Assembly: GCA_040756655.1 (NCBI GenBank)
Contig: JBFLYN010000054.1
Coordinates: 1-14,924, forward strand
Source of the DNA: JBFLYN01 sp040756655
Lineage (GTDB): Bacteria > Bacillota > Sulfobacillia > UBA8153
Length of the DNA stretch: 14,924 nt
Reading direction: 5' to 3'
Shown: positions 1 through 7,072 of the stretch, in pieces
Layout of the letters: every line of letters starts with the position of its first letter
Numbering within the stretch: the first letter of the stretch is position 1
Program-made: the position numbers and the translations under genes
The notes under the pieces: generated by a model
What the model saw: the letters and a program-made list of their open reading frames with translations, nothing else
Told to the model about the DNA's origin: nothing
The model's database searches: none

Positions 1-3
1 TCT

Positions 4-109
4 GGTTGTGTTGTTGCATTGGTTTCCCGCCTCCTGGTCTTTGTCTGGTATGTTTAGCCACTACCATCTTGCCAGGAGGCTTTTCTATTGTCAAAGACCG
101 TTCACAACC
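4..109. repeat. Nested perfect inverted repeats at the left edge
   Basis: Three perfect inverted-repeat pairs lie within about 105 bases. GGTTGTG (4-10) pairs with CACAACC (103-109). GGTCTTTG (36-43) pairs with CAAAGACC (92-99). GCCTCCTGG (29-37) pairs with CCAGGAGGC (72-80). The first two pairs nest inside each other. The third shares bases 36-37 with the second, so those two helices are nearly mutually exclusive. This could be the 3' structure of an off-window transcript, a structured RNA, or the end of a mobile element. No identity can be assigned. Confidence 0.45.
29..86 (+). terminator. Possible terminator of an upstream off-window gene
   Basis: A perfect 9-bp stem, GCCTCCTGG with CCAGGAGGC, is followed at once by TTTTCTATTG, a moderately U-rich tail on the plus strand. 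The 34-base loop is unusually long for an intrinsic terminator. The same bases can also join another inverted repeat. It would end a plus-strand gene lying to the left of the window. Confidence 0.35.
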
Positions 110-465
110 CTACAGGAATGCTCTCATCTCTCAGTGCCGGTGACGGGCGCGGTCACCTGCAGGCCCTGGATGGCTCTAGCCGGGACATGGCGGGCAACAC
201 GGACCGGCCCCGATGGACGGTCAAGACCGCTGCCCGGCTCGCGGCTCACCGGCCACCCACGGGATATGCACCCACCTCTGAGCCGGTCCTCCCGGGCCCG
301 CCGCTCGGGCTAAGCACCGCTGCCGCAGGCCAGTCCGCCGCGGCCAGATTTCGCCGGAGCTCCCCCGGGGTCCTCCCCGGCCCGCCAGCTACGTGGCCCC
401 GTTTTGCTCTAGTCCACCAGGAGACCGGGCCCGGGACGTGGAAAACCCCGATGAACGACTGCCAC
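110..465. other. GC-rich non-coding leader region upstream of the peptidase gene
   Basis: I see no recognisable gene here. Open frames exist on both strands but have low-complexity, proline/arginine-rich translations and no good ribosome binding site. A perfect 6-bp inverted repeat, GGTGAC (139-144) with GTCACC (152-157), could be an operator or a hairpin. A weak promoter-like pair, TTGTCA at 88-93 and TACAGG at 111-116 with a 17-base spacer, lies at the left border. It matches the -35 box better than the -10 box. Confidence 0.4.
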
Positions 466-473
466 AGAGGAGG
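466..473 (+). promoter_or_regulatory. Ribosome binding site fixing a TTG start
   Basis: AGAGGAGG lies 9 bases before the TTG at 483. It decides the start. The in-frame ATG at 393 has no such site, and the extra 30 residues it would add do not look like the family. The sequence from TTG on gives a normal N-terminus for a bladed propeller. Confidence 0.75.
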
Positions 474-482
474 CACGAGACC

Positions 483-2543
483 TTGACACCCAGGCCACTA
501 ACTACATGCGATTTTTTCACCTTCACCCCGCTGGGGGAGCCCCAGCTAGACCCGGCCGGAACCACCGTGGCCTTCGTCCGGCAGCGTACCGATCTAAAGG
601 AGAACTCCGTCTCCACGGAGATCTGGACGGTGCCGGTGACCGGGGGGTCGCCCCGGCAACTGACCGCCCCGGGCCACCGGGACATCTCCCCACGCTGGTC
701 TCCCGATGGTTCTCGCCTGGCCTTTATGTCCAACCGCACCGGCAAAAACCAGCTCTACCTAATCAACCCGCACGGCGGCGAAGCCAACCTGATCGCCACG
801 GCCAAGGAGCCGGTTTCCCCTTTTGCCTGGTCTCCCGACGGAAAGACTATTGCGTTCATAGCGGCAGTGGAGGACACGCCCACGCCCCCCTTCTACCCCG
901 GTGCACCTGTGGACTCGGCAGTTCCCCCGCTGCCCGATAGCAGGGGACTGGAATCAGAGATCAAGGTCATAAAGACTGCCCATCACAAGCTCGACGGCAT
1001 GGGGTTTTTCGGCAACCGCTTCAACCATGTCTTCCTGGTGAATGCTCAGGACACCAGGCCCGGCCAGGAGGCTGAAACCAGGCAGCTGACCACCGGGCGC
1101 TTCAACTACGATGCCCTGGACTGGTCTCCAGACGGCCAGTACCTGGCCTGCGTGGCTAACCTGGACATACCCGATGACGATCCCATCTGGGTGAGGCACC
1201 TTTACGTCATCGAGGTGGCAACGGGCAAGGTCTCCCGGGTGCTGGACGGCGACTACCCGGTCTATAGCCCGACCTGGTCCGTCGATGGTACCCGGCTGGC
1301 CTTCATCGGCCTGGACCAGGAGTTCGACTGGGGCTGTTCTCCCTCGAACTTGCTGGTGGTGGACTGGAACCCGGCGGCACTCCCCCGGCCTGCGGGAGAC
1401 GCCCGCAACCTCACCGGCGCTCTCGACCGCGGCGTGGGCACGGCCGCTGGTTCCGAAGTCAGGTACTACGGCAAGCAAACGTGGGGCCCGGCCCTGTGGT
1501 CGGCCGACGGTAAGAGCATCATAGTGGTGGTGGCGGGAGAGGGTGAGAGTCATCTTTGGCAAGTAGCCGTGGACGGAAGCGAAAAGCCCCGCCAGTTGAC
1601 CCGGGGAGAACGGCGGGTAGTAGCCGCTCCCAGCCTTGCCCGGGACGGCCGCCTGGCCTACATGGCCGGAACGGCCACCGACCCCGACGAGGTGTTCACC
1701 CTGCCGGCGGGCGGAGAAGAGCAACAGCTTACCAACCTCCAAGGTCCGGTGGCCGCTGAGTTTACGCTGTCCACGCCGCTCCACCTGCGCTACCAGGCCC
1801 CCGACGGCTGGGACATGGAAGGCTGGATGCTCCTGCCTGCCGGCCACGTGCCCGGGCAGAAACACCCGGCGGTGCTCTGCATCCACGGGGGTCCCAGCGG
1901 CATGTACGGGTATGGATTTTCCCTGGAATTCCAGTTCCTCGCCAGCCGGGGCTTGGCTGTGGTGTACGTTAACCCGCGGGGGAGTTCAGGCTACGGGGCC
2001 CGCTTCTCCTCAGCCGTGGTCGGCGACTGGGGAGGACGCGACTACCTGGACATCATGGCCGGCCTGGACTGCGCCGTGGCCACCGGGGCTTTGGATCCCG
2101 AGCGCCTGGGCGTCACCGGGTGGAGCTACGGGGGCTTTATGACCTGCTGGGTGGTGACGCAGACCGACCGCTTCAAGGCCGCCATCGCCGGTGCCTGCGT
2201 GAGCAACCAAGTGAGCATGTACGGGACCAGCGACATCGGGCGGGACTTTACCGACTTCCACCTGAAGGGCCAGCCCTGGAACGATCCCGATCGGCTCTGG
2301 CGGTTCTCGCCGCTCTCGGGCATGGGGCGGGTGACCACCCCCATGCTCCTTCTACACGGCGAAAACGATCTGCGCTGCCCGGTCAGCCAGTCTGAAGAAG
2401 TGTTCGCCGCCCTCGAACGTCAGGGGAAGACCTGCGTTATGGTGCGCTACCCGGGTGAACCTCACGTACTGACCCAGCCCCGCCACCAGTTGGACCGTTT
2501 GGAGCGCCTGGCGGCCTGGTTTGAGCATTATCTTGGTGAGTAG
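483..2543 (+). CDS. S9-family serine peptidase (prolyl oligopeptidase / acylaminoacyl-peptidase type)
   Basis: This is a cytosolic alpha/beta-hydrolase peptidase that would cleave short peptides. No signal peptide is visible. The protein is 686 residues from the TTG start, normal for the family. Residues from about 20 to 420 form a beta-propeller with repeated WSPDG-type motifs (near 72 and 116, and later WSPDG, WSVDG and WSADG copies), as in TolB/PD40 repeats. The C-terminal part, from about 430, is the hydrolase domain. The nucleophile is Ser548 in GWSYGG. Asp629 in HGENDLRCP and His661 in GEPHVL complete the expected triad. The gene stands alone, with a strong hairpin 10 bases after its stop. 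Substrate preference (acylaminoacyl, dipeptidyl or oligopeptidase) cannot be decided from sequence. Family assignment is secure. Confidence 0.93.
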   Translation: MTPRPLTTCDFFTFTPLGEPQLDPAGTTVAFVRQRTDLKENSVSTEIWTVPVTGGSPRQLTAPGHRDISPRWSPDGSRLAFMSNRTGKNQLYLINPHGGEANLIATAKEPVSPFAWSPDGKTIAFIAAVEDTPTPPFYPGAPVDSAVPPLPDSRGLESEIKVIKTAHHKLDGMGFFGNRFNHVFLVNAQDTRPGQEAETRQLTTGRFNYDALDWSPDGQYLACVANLDIPDDDPIWVRHLYVIEVATGKVSRVLDGDYPVYSPTWSVDGTRLAFIGLDQEFDWGCSPSNLLVVDWNPAALPRPAGDARNLTGALDRGVGTAAGSEVRYYGKQTWGPALWSADGKSIIVVVAGEGESHLWQVAVDGSEKPRQLTRGERRVVAAPSLARDGRLAYMAGTATDPDEVFTLPAGGEEQQLTNLQGPVAAEFTLSTPLHLRYQAPDGWDMEGWMLLPAGHVPGQKHPAVLCIHGGPSGMYGYGFSLEFQFLASRGLAVVYVNPRGSSGYGARFSSAVVGDWGGRDYLDIMAGLDCAVATGALDPERLGVTGWSYGGFMTCWVVTQTDRFKAAIAGACVSNQVSMYGTSDIGRDFTDFHLKGQPWNDPDRLWRFSPLSGMGRVTTPMLLLHGENDLRCPVSQSEEVFAALERQGKTCVMVRYPGEPHVLTQPRHQLDRLERLAAWFEHYLGE

Positions 2544-3231
2544 ATGACCACGGGGAGGGGCCGAAGGCCCCTCCCGGGCTCTGTTTCGCCGCCATCCCCG
2601 TATCCAGACCTTCGCCAATGGCCGCGGACGAACTCCTCCAGCTCGGGCAGATGTGCAACGAGAAAGCTCCAAACGTTTTCGCGCTCGAGGGCGCTGATGA
2701 TGTCGTTGGCCAGACGACTGTGGACCATCTCGAGACTGGAGCGGGAGTAGGGTTCCTTCCCCAGTTGTTCAGACCACGCCCGCAGTCTCCCGGCGATCAC
2801 TCCAGCCAAGATGCCGAGCCGGTTCAGCATGTGGTCCAGCGCCGGGCTATCCGGCGTCAACTCGTGCCACGGCCAGCAGAGATTCAGGGCCACCAGTAGG
2901 CGTTCACTGTCACCGCTCATCTGCCTTCTCAGCAGCCGCAACTGGTCGGCATAGGCCGACCAGGCATAATCGGCTAGGGACATGTGCAGCAGTCTTTCCT
3001 GCCCGTCCACTCCCCCGGACGCGGCCTGCAGGTGGGCGCCATGATGGCAAGGTGCGCTCCGGCCGCATCCATAGACAGGGCATGCAGGTCTCGCAGGACT
3101 CCGGCGCCGGATTTGACCTGCACTATGAGGATCAAGTTGGCCCCGAGGCTGACGACCAGCACCAGTGCGGTGGCGGCGGTCAGGCCTCGCCTCCAGAACG
3201 CGGGCCTGCCCGTGCCCAGGTAAGCCGGCAT
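2528..3231 (-). pseudogene. Single-span membrane protein gene with a broken reading frame
   Basis: I do not recognise the family. The gene starts at ATG 3231, 15 bases after the upstream membrane-protein gene stops, with a purine-rich GGGAGAGGG before it. The first frame encodes a short basic N-terminus and a hydrophobic segment (residues about 16-38, with ALVLVVSLGANLILIVQV), then a helical stretch, and it stops at 2974. A second frame, one base out of register, carries a protein-like helical sequence from about 3040 to 2528, including LADYAWSAYADQLRLLRRQM and ENVWSFLVAHLPELEEF. Joining them near 3012-3040 gives about 234 residues. One inserted base would restore the frame, and a run of five C/G at 3012-3016 is a plausible site. 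It may be a true frameshift mutation, a sequencing error, or two separate small genes. The 3' end overlaps the peptidase gene by 16 bases in antisense, so the true stop could differ if there is a second error. Confidence 0.5.
2553..2575 (+). terminator. Strong hairpin after the peptidase gene
   Basis: GGGAGGGGCC and GGCCCCTCCC form a perfect 10-bp GC-rich stem around a GAA loop, starting 10 bases after the peptidase stop codon. The following sequence, GGGCTCTGTTT, is only weakly T-rich, so termination on the plus strand may be partial. The hairpin also lies inside the 3' end of the converging minus-strand reading frame. Confidence 0.65.
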
Positions 3232-3246
3232 GTGTTCCCTCTCCCT

Positions 3247-3696
3247 TCACCCACGGCGCAGGCGATGGCGTCGCCGCATGGTGAAGCCGGCAAAGAACGT
3301 GGTCAGCATGAGCCCATAAGCCATTACCAGTACCGAGGTGGACGTAATGGTCTTGAAAAACAACGATAGAATACGGCTGCTCAAAGGCACCGCCAGGAGC
3401 GGGTACATCTGGGCCCATAGCCACAGTGGACCGGGAACGTAGGCAGTACAACCGGCAGTGAAGATCAGGCACACGACCAGGAAGAAGACCGTGAGACCGT
3501 TGCCCAGAGCCAGGCTAGTCCACTTCCCGGTATCTAGCCCGGCAAACCTGGTCCCCACCCAGAACCAGAATGCCAAAAACAGAAGCGACGAGAGCAAGTA
3601 GATGCGCGACCAGACATACATGAGCGGGAACGAACCGCTGATCAGCCTGCCGACGACGGGGGGTACCAGGACCAGAAGCAGCGCAGGCGAAAACAC
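3247..3696 (-). CDS. Multi-spanning integral membrane protein, function unknown
   Basis: The protein has 149 residues from a GTG start at 3696. That start is chosen because a near-perfect AAGGAG (3709-3704) lies 7 bases before it. It is very hydrophobic, with about four to five membrane segments (roughly residues 1-22, 26-48, 63-85, 95-110 and 113-137). Aromatic residues cluster in the second segment (FLAFWFWVG), and the cytosolic tail is strongly basic (MRRRHRLRRG). No catalytic or binding motif is visible and I do not recognise the family. It is the first gene of a minus-strand pair with the frame-broken single-span protein just downstream, so the two proteins probably act together in the membrane. 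It diverges from the XRE-cupin and hydrogenase cluster. Confidence 0.72.
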   Translation of the reverse strand: MFSPALLLVLVPPVVGRLISGSFPLMYVWSRIYLLSSLLFLAFWFWVGTRFAGLDTGKWTSLALGNGLTVFFLVVCLIFTAGCTAYVPGPLWLWAQMYPLLAVPLSSRILSLFFKTITSTSVLVMAYGLMLTTFFAGFTMRRRHRLRRG

Positions 3697-3700
3697 GACA

Positions 3701-3769
3701 TCACTCCTTGGTCAGGCAATAGGTCAGGAGAAGGCGGCCAATCCAGAAGACACGCACCTCCCAGGTCAT
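3701..3769 (-). CDS. Possible 22-residue leader peptide before the membrane-protein gene
   Basis: A short frame starts at ATG 3769 (MTWEVRVFWIGR...) and ends with TGA at 3703-3701. The two codons before that stop overlap the AAGGAG ribosome binding site of the next gene. Its middle is hydrophobic (RVFWIGRLLLTYCLT). The stop lies 4 bases from the GTG start of the 149-residue membrane protein, a layout that fits translational coupling. No ribosome binding site precedes its own ATG, so it may be fortuitous. Confidence 0.25.
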   Translation of the reverse strand: MTWEVRVFWIGRLLLTYCLTKE

Positions 3770-3947
3770 GGACGTGGTGCGGCTCGCGAAGTTCCGACCA
3801 CCGCGCGGAATAGCTTGTACTTGCAGTTATCCGTAAAACATGCCATGGCGGATGCATGCGTCCGGACTCTGGAGCCTTCGCCGCAGTTTCCCGGGTATTC
3901 TCGCCGGCAGTGTGCCCCGGCGGACGGGGCCCTCGACAACTTCTTAC

Positions 3948-3976
3948 TTGACACTCTTACAGTGTCGCTGTAGACT
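3948..3976 (+). promoter_or_regulatory. Sigma-A-type promoter of the regulator/hydrogenase cluster
   Basis: TTGACA (3948-3953) and TAGACT (3971-3976) are separated by exactly 17 bases, a perfect -35 box and a good -10 box. Transcription would start near 3983. No other convincing promoter or terminator is seen between here and 12287, so this one may drive the whole seven-gene cluster. Confidence 0.72.
3950..3966 (+). promoter_or_regulatory. Palindromic operator candidate inside the promoter
   Basis: GACACT (3950-3955) and AGTGTC (3961-3966) form a perfect 6-bp inverted repeat around CTTAC. It overlaps the -35 box and the spacer of the promoter. A dimeric helix-turn-helix protein bound here would block RNA polymerase. 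The nearest candidate is the XRE-cupin protein encoded by the first gene of the transcript. The binding partner is inferred. Confidence 0.5.
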
Positions 3977-3990
3977 AGAGAAGGAAGGTG

Positions 3991-4038
3991 ATGCCGGCCC
4001 GGCGGCGGTATCCCAGAAAACGGCTGAATGCGGGGTGA
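3991..4038 (+). CDS. Possible 15-residue basic leader peptide (MPARRRYPRKRLNAG)
   Basis: ATG 3991 is preceded by AAGGAAGGTG, the best ribosome-binding-like sequence in this leader. The frame ends with TGA at 4036-4038, overlapping an in-frame GTG of the next gene and 5 bases before its ATG. Seven of the 15 residues are Arg or Lys. If transcription starts near 3983 as the promoter predicts, most of the ribosome binding site would be missing from the RNA, which argues against it. Confidence 0.25.
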   Translation: MPARRRYPRKRLNAG

Positions 4039-4043
4039 CAGTG

Positions 4044-4619
4044 ATGGCTTTCCCCAACCGCCTAAAGCGCATGCGCATCAACAGCGGCATGAGCGTACGT
4101 TCGCTGGCCGAGCGCATAGGTGTCTCACCTTCGTTCATCTACCAGCTGGAGAAAGGTGAGTCGGCCCCATCCTTCTCTACCTTGCGGAAACTGGCTGATG
4201 TATTTCACTGCAGCATTTCGGTGTTTGTAGAGGACGAGATCCCTGAAGACTGGCTCATCGTGCGCAAGGAGAAAAGAAAGCAGCTGTTCACGGGCGAGAG
4301 AGGCTACCGGGCCGAGCTCATGCTCTTTGTGGGCTCCCGGGCCAAGCGCATGCAGCCGTTGTTTTTGCGCCTGGATCCCGGCGGTACCATGTCCGAGCCC
4401 GTTTACCATCACCAGCGGGATGACTTTGTGTTTGTGTTCACAGGCACGGTAGATGTCACCGCCGGCGGCAAGACCTACCGCCTTGAGGCAGGCGACTGCG
4501 CCTATTTCACTTTCGCGGGACCATCCGCCATTCATAACTGCGAGAATGAACCGGCGGAGCTGGTATGGGTGGTCTCCCCGACCGGGGTCGAAGACCACGC
4601 CCAAGACGGGTTGCCGTAG
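4044..4619 (+). CDS. XRE-family transcriptional regulator with C-terminal cupin domain
   Basis: This is a 191-residue DNA-binding regulator from ATG 4044 (GGGGTG 6 bases upstream); in-frame GTGs at 4035 and 4041 are alternatives. Residues 4-60 are an XRE helix-turn-helix, with GMSVRSLAERIGVSPSFIYQ followed by LEKGESAPSFSTLRKLA. Residues from about 100 to 180 are a cupin_2 barrel with VYHHQRDDF, two GG/AGD turns and AIHN, which supply potential metal-binding histidines. Such proteins usually sense a small molecule through the cupin and repress or activate neighbouring genes. It is the first gene after the promoter at 3948, which contains a palindrome, and lies 50 bases before hydC in the same direction. 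Control of its own promoter and of the hydrogenase genes is inferred. The ligand is unknown. Confidence 0.88.
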   Translation: MAFPNRLKRMRINSGMSVRSLAERIGVSPSFIYQLEKGESAPSFSTLRKLADVFHCSISVFVEDEIPEDWLIVRKEKRKQLFTGERGYRAELMLFVGSRAKRMQPLFLRLDPGGTMSEPVYHHQRDDFVFVFTGTVDVTAGGKTYRLEAGDCAYFTFAGPSAIHNCENEPAELVWVVSPTGVEDHAQDGLP

Positions 4620-4669
4620 AGAAGGCAGGCAGCGCCATGGACCGCTACATGCAGATGGGGGAGGACGCC

Positions 4670-5164
4670 ATGAACGACAGGAGCTTTTCCAAGGTCAACG
4701 AGATCATCAACCACTGGGAACGCAGGGTCTCCAACCTGATCCCCATCCTCCAGGAGGTGCAGAAGGAGTACCGATACCTGCCCGAAGAGGTCCTGACCTA
4801 CGTGGCCACGGCCCTGGGCATGCCGCCGGCCAGTGTCTACGGCGTGGCCACCTTCTACGCCCAGTTTTCCCTGGAGCCCAAGGGCAAGTATGTTATCAAG
4901 GTCTGCGACGGCACCGCCTGCCACGTGCGGGGCTCAGAAGAGGTCCGCTACCTGGTAAGAAAGCACATCGGGCTGCCGGAGGGCGTAGACACCACCAGCG
5001 ACCTCTGCTTTACCGTGGAGAAAGTCGCCTGCCTCGGCGCTTGCGGCCTGGCACCGGTCATGACCATCAACGACAACGACGTCTATGGCCAGTTAACACC
5101 CGAGGCCCTGCAACTGGTACTGGATGATCTAAAAAAGCGCAGCGCCGCCGGGGAGGTGCACTAG
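4670..5164 (+). CDS. HydC, NuoE-like [2Fe-2S] subunit of the trimeric [FeFe]-hydrogenase
   Basis: This is the small electron-transfer subunit of the soluble NAD(H)-linked hydrogenase. The chosen start (ATG 4670, 164 residues) has GGGGGAGG 5 bases before it. ATG 4637 would add 11 residues and has a weaker AGG-type site. Residues 1-70 form the helical NuoE N-terminus (NLIPILQEVQKEYRYLPEEV, GVATFYAQF). The thioredoxin-like domain binds one [2Fe-2S] cluster through Cys79 and Cys84 (CDGTAC) and Cys121 and Cys125 (CLGAC). In known HydABC enzymes this subunit contacts the flavin subunit, encoded here by the next gene after only 4 bases. Length and motifs are complete. Confidence 0.95.
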   Translation: MNDRSFSKVNEIINHWERRVSNLIPILQEVQKEYRYLPEEVLTYVATALGMPPASVYGVATFYAQFSLEPKGKYVIKVCDGTACHVRGSEEVRYLVRKHIGLPEGVDTTSDLCFTVEKVACLGACGLAPVMTINDNDVYGQLTPEALQLVLDDLKKRSAAGEVH

Positions 5165-5168
5165 AAAG

Positions 5169-7046
5169 ATGCCCAACACTACTCACACTAACATCAGGCT
5201 CCACCAGATGCCCGCCTTCCGGGCCCGTTGCCAGGAGGCTTTCGCCCTGGGGCCGGACCAGGTGATGATCCTCGTGGGCGTGGGCACCTGCGGCCTGGCC
5301 GCGGGTGGCGGCCAGGTTCTGCGGGCGATCCAGGAGGAACTCCGGCTCCAAGCCGGTGCCATCCGGGAGCGAGGACTGGACCTGGAAATCCGCCCCACGG
5401 GCTGCGCCGGGATGTGCGAGGCCGAGGTGCTAGTGGAGGTGCAGCGACCGGGCGGGCACCGGGTCCTGTACGGGAAGGTAAAGCCCGACTTGGCCCGCCG
5501 CATCGTGGCCGAAGACGCCGTGGGCGGGCATCCCATCGTCGAGTGGACGGTTCACCGCCAAGACCCCGGTCAAACAGGCAACCGGGCCCCGGCCAAGCAG
5601 CTGCACGTAGTCATGGAAAACTGCGGTCTCATCGACCCGGAGCGCATCGATCACTACATCGCTCGTGGAGGCTATGCCGGCCTGGAGCGGGTGCTCTCGG
5701 GCATGACCCCGCTGGACGTGGTCAAGGAAGTGAAGCAGTCGGGACTCCGCGGCCGCGGTGGCGCTGGTTTCCCCACCGGGTTGAAATGGGAGTTTGCCCA
5801 CAAGGCGGCAGGCGATAAGAAGTATGTCATCTGCAACGCCGACGAGGGCGACCCCGGGGCCTTCATGGACCGGAGTCTCCTGGAGGGCGACCCCCACGCG
5901 GTGCTGGAGGGCATGATCATCGGGGGCTATGCCATCGGTGCTGACGAAGGCTACATCTACTGCCGGGCCGAGTACCCGCTGGCCATCAAGCGCCTGCGCG
6001 TGGCCATGGAAGACGCAGAGAAACTGGGGCTTCTGGGCGAGAACATCCTGGGCACCGGTTTTTCCTTCCGGCTGCACATCAAGGAAGGCGCCGGCGCCTT
6101 CGTGTGCGGCGAGGAGACCGCGCTCATGGCGTCCATCATGGGCGAGCGGGGCATGCCCCGTCCCCGGCCGCCCTTTCCCGCCCAGCGCGGGCTCTGGGAT
6201 AAGCCCACCAACATTAATAACGTAGAGACCTGGGCCAACGTGCCGCGCATCCTGGCCCGGGGCTTTGCGTGGTTTGCCGGCATCGGGACGGAAAAGAGCA
6301 AGGGCACCAAGGTCTTTGCGCTGACGGGCCGGGTCCGCAACACCGGCCTGGCCGAGGTCCCCATGGGGCTCACCCTGCGCGAGATCGTCTATGACATCGG
6401 CGGCGGCATCCAGCACGACCGGCGTTTCAAGGCCGTGCAGATCGGAGGCCCGTCGGGCGGCTGCTTGCCAGAAAGCCTCCTGGACACGCCCATCGACTAC
6501 GACAGCCTGCTGCGCGCCGGCGCCATGATGGGTTCGGGCGGCATGGTGGTGGTGGATGAGAACACCTGCATGGTGGAGCTGGCCCGGTACTTCATGACTT
6601 TCGTCCAGTCCGAATCGTGCGGCAAGTGCGTGCCGTGCCGGGAAGGCACCAAGCAGATGCTGGCCATCCTGGAGCGCATCGTGGCCGGCAAAGGTGAGCC
6701 CGAGGACATCGACCTCCTGGAGGAACTAGGCGGGGCCGTCAAGGACGGTTCCCTGTGCGGCCTGGGGAAGTCGGCGCCCAACCCGGTGCTCACCACCCTC
6801 CGCTACTTCCGGGACGAGTTTTTGTGCCACGTGGTGGACCGGCGCTGCCCGGCCGGGGTGTGCCGGGCGCTTCTCAGCTACTCCATCGACGCGGCCCAGT
6901 GCCGGGGCTGCACCCTGTGCATCAAGGCCTGCCCGGCCGGTGCCATCACTGGCGAGCGCGGCAAGCCGCACATCATCGATGCGGTCAGGTGCATCAAGTG
7001 CAAGGCTTGCCTGGAAAAGTGCCGCTTTGCGGCCATCCGGACTTGA
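5169..7046 (+). CDS. HydB, NuoF-like flavin and NAD(H)-binding subunit
   Basis: The protein has 625 residues and starts 4 bases after hydC. GGGGAGG lies about 12 bases upstream, so coupling is likely. Residues 30-110 are a thioredoxin-like [2Fe-2S] domain with Cys41 (GTCG), Cys79 and Cys83 (TGCAGMC). The NuoF core follows, with the glycine-rich GRGGAGFPTGLKW at 195-207 for nucleotide and FMN, and CNADEGDPGA at 222-231. The NuoF [4Fe-4S] site is Cys484, Cys487, Cys490 (SCGKCVPC) and Cys530. The C-terminus carries two ferredoxin-type [4Fe-4S] motifs: Cys578, 581, 584, 588 and Cys608, 611, 614, 618. This is the full set expected of HydB in HydABC enzymes, where FMN is the proposed bifurcation site. 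Whether this enzyme bifurcates cannot be proved from sequence. Confidence 0.96.
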   Translation: MPNTTHTNIRLHQMPAFRARCQEAFALGPDQVMILVGVGTCGLAAGGGQVLRAIQEELRLQAGAIRERGLDLEIRPTGCAGMCEAEVLVEVQRPGGHRVLYGKVKPDLARRIVAEDAVGGHPIVEWTVHRQDPGQTGNRAPAKQLHVVMENCGLIDPERIDHYIARGGYAGLERVLSGMTPLDVVKEVKQSGLRGRGGAGFPTGLKWEFAHKAAGDKKYVICNADEGDPGAFMDRSLLEGDPHAVLEGMIIGGYAIGADEGYIYCRAEYPLAIKRLRVAMEDAEKLGLLGENILGTGFSFRLHIKEGAGAFVCGEETALMASIMGERGMPRPRPPFPAQRGLWDKPTNINNVETWANVPRILARGFAWFAGIGTEKSKGTKVFALTGRVRNTGLAEVPMGLTLREIVYDIGGGIQHDRRFKAVQIGGPSGGCLPESLLDTPIDYDSLLRAGAMMGSGGMVVVDENTCMVELARYFMTFVQSESCGKCVPCREGTKQMLAILERIVAGKGEPEDIDLLEELGGAVKDGSLCGLGKSAPNPVLTTLRYFRDEFLCHVVDRRCPAGVCRALLSYSIDAAQCRGCTLCIKACPAGAITGERGKPHIIDAVRCIKCKACLEKCRFAAIRT

Positions 7047-7072
7047 ACGACTGTAGAAAGCGAGGGATGACC

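Noticed and set aside
393..482. Upstream ATG extending the peptidase by 30 residues
   Set aside because: The added residues are Pro/Arg-rich and unlike the family. The strong AGAGGAGG directs initiation to TTG 483.
88..486. 132-codon plus-strand frame upstream of the peptidase
   Set aside because: No ribosome binding site, low-complexity Ala/Pro/Arg composition and overlap with the peptidase start region.
954..1886. 310-codon minus-strand frame opposite the S9 peptidase
   Set aside because: The plus strand encodes a clear propeller there, and the minus translation is not protein-like.
3232..3472. N-terminal extension of the frame-broken minus-strand gene up to 3472
   Set aside because: This part lies antisense-in-frame over the coding sequence of the 149-residue membrane protein on the same strand and reads as a shadow of it.
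5430..6416. 328-codon minus-strand frame opposite hydB
   Set aside because: The same shadow effect in GC-rich DNA. No ribosome binding site or motif supports it.
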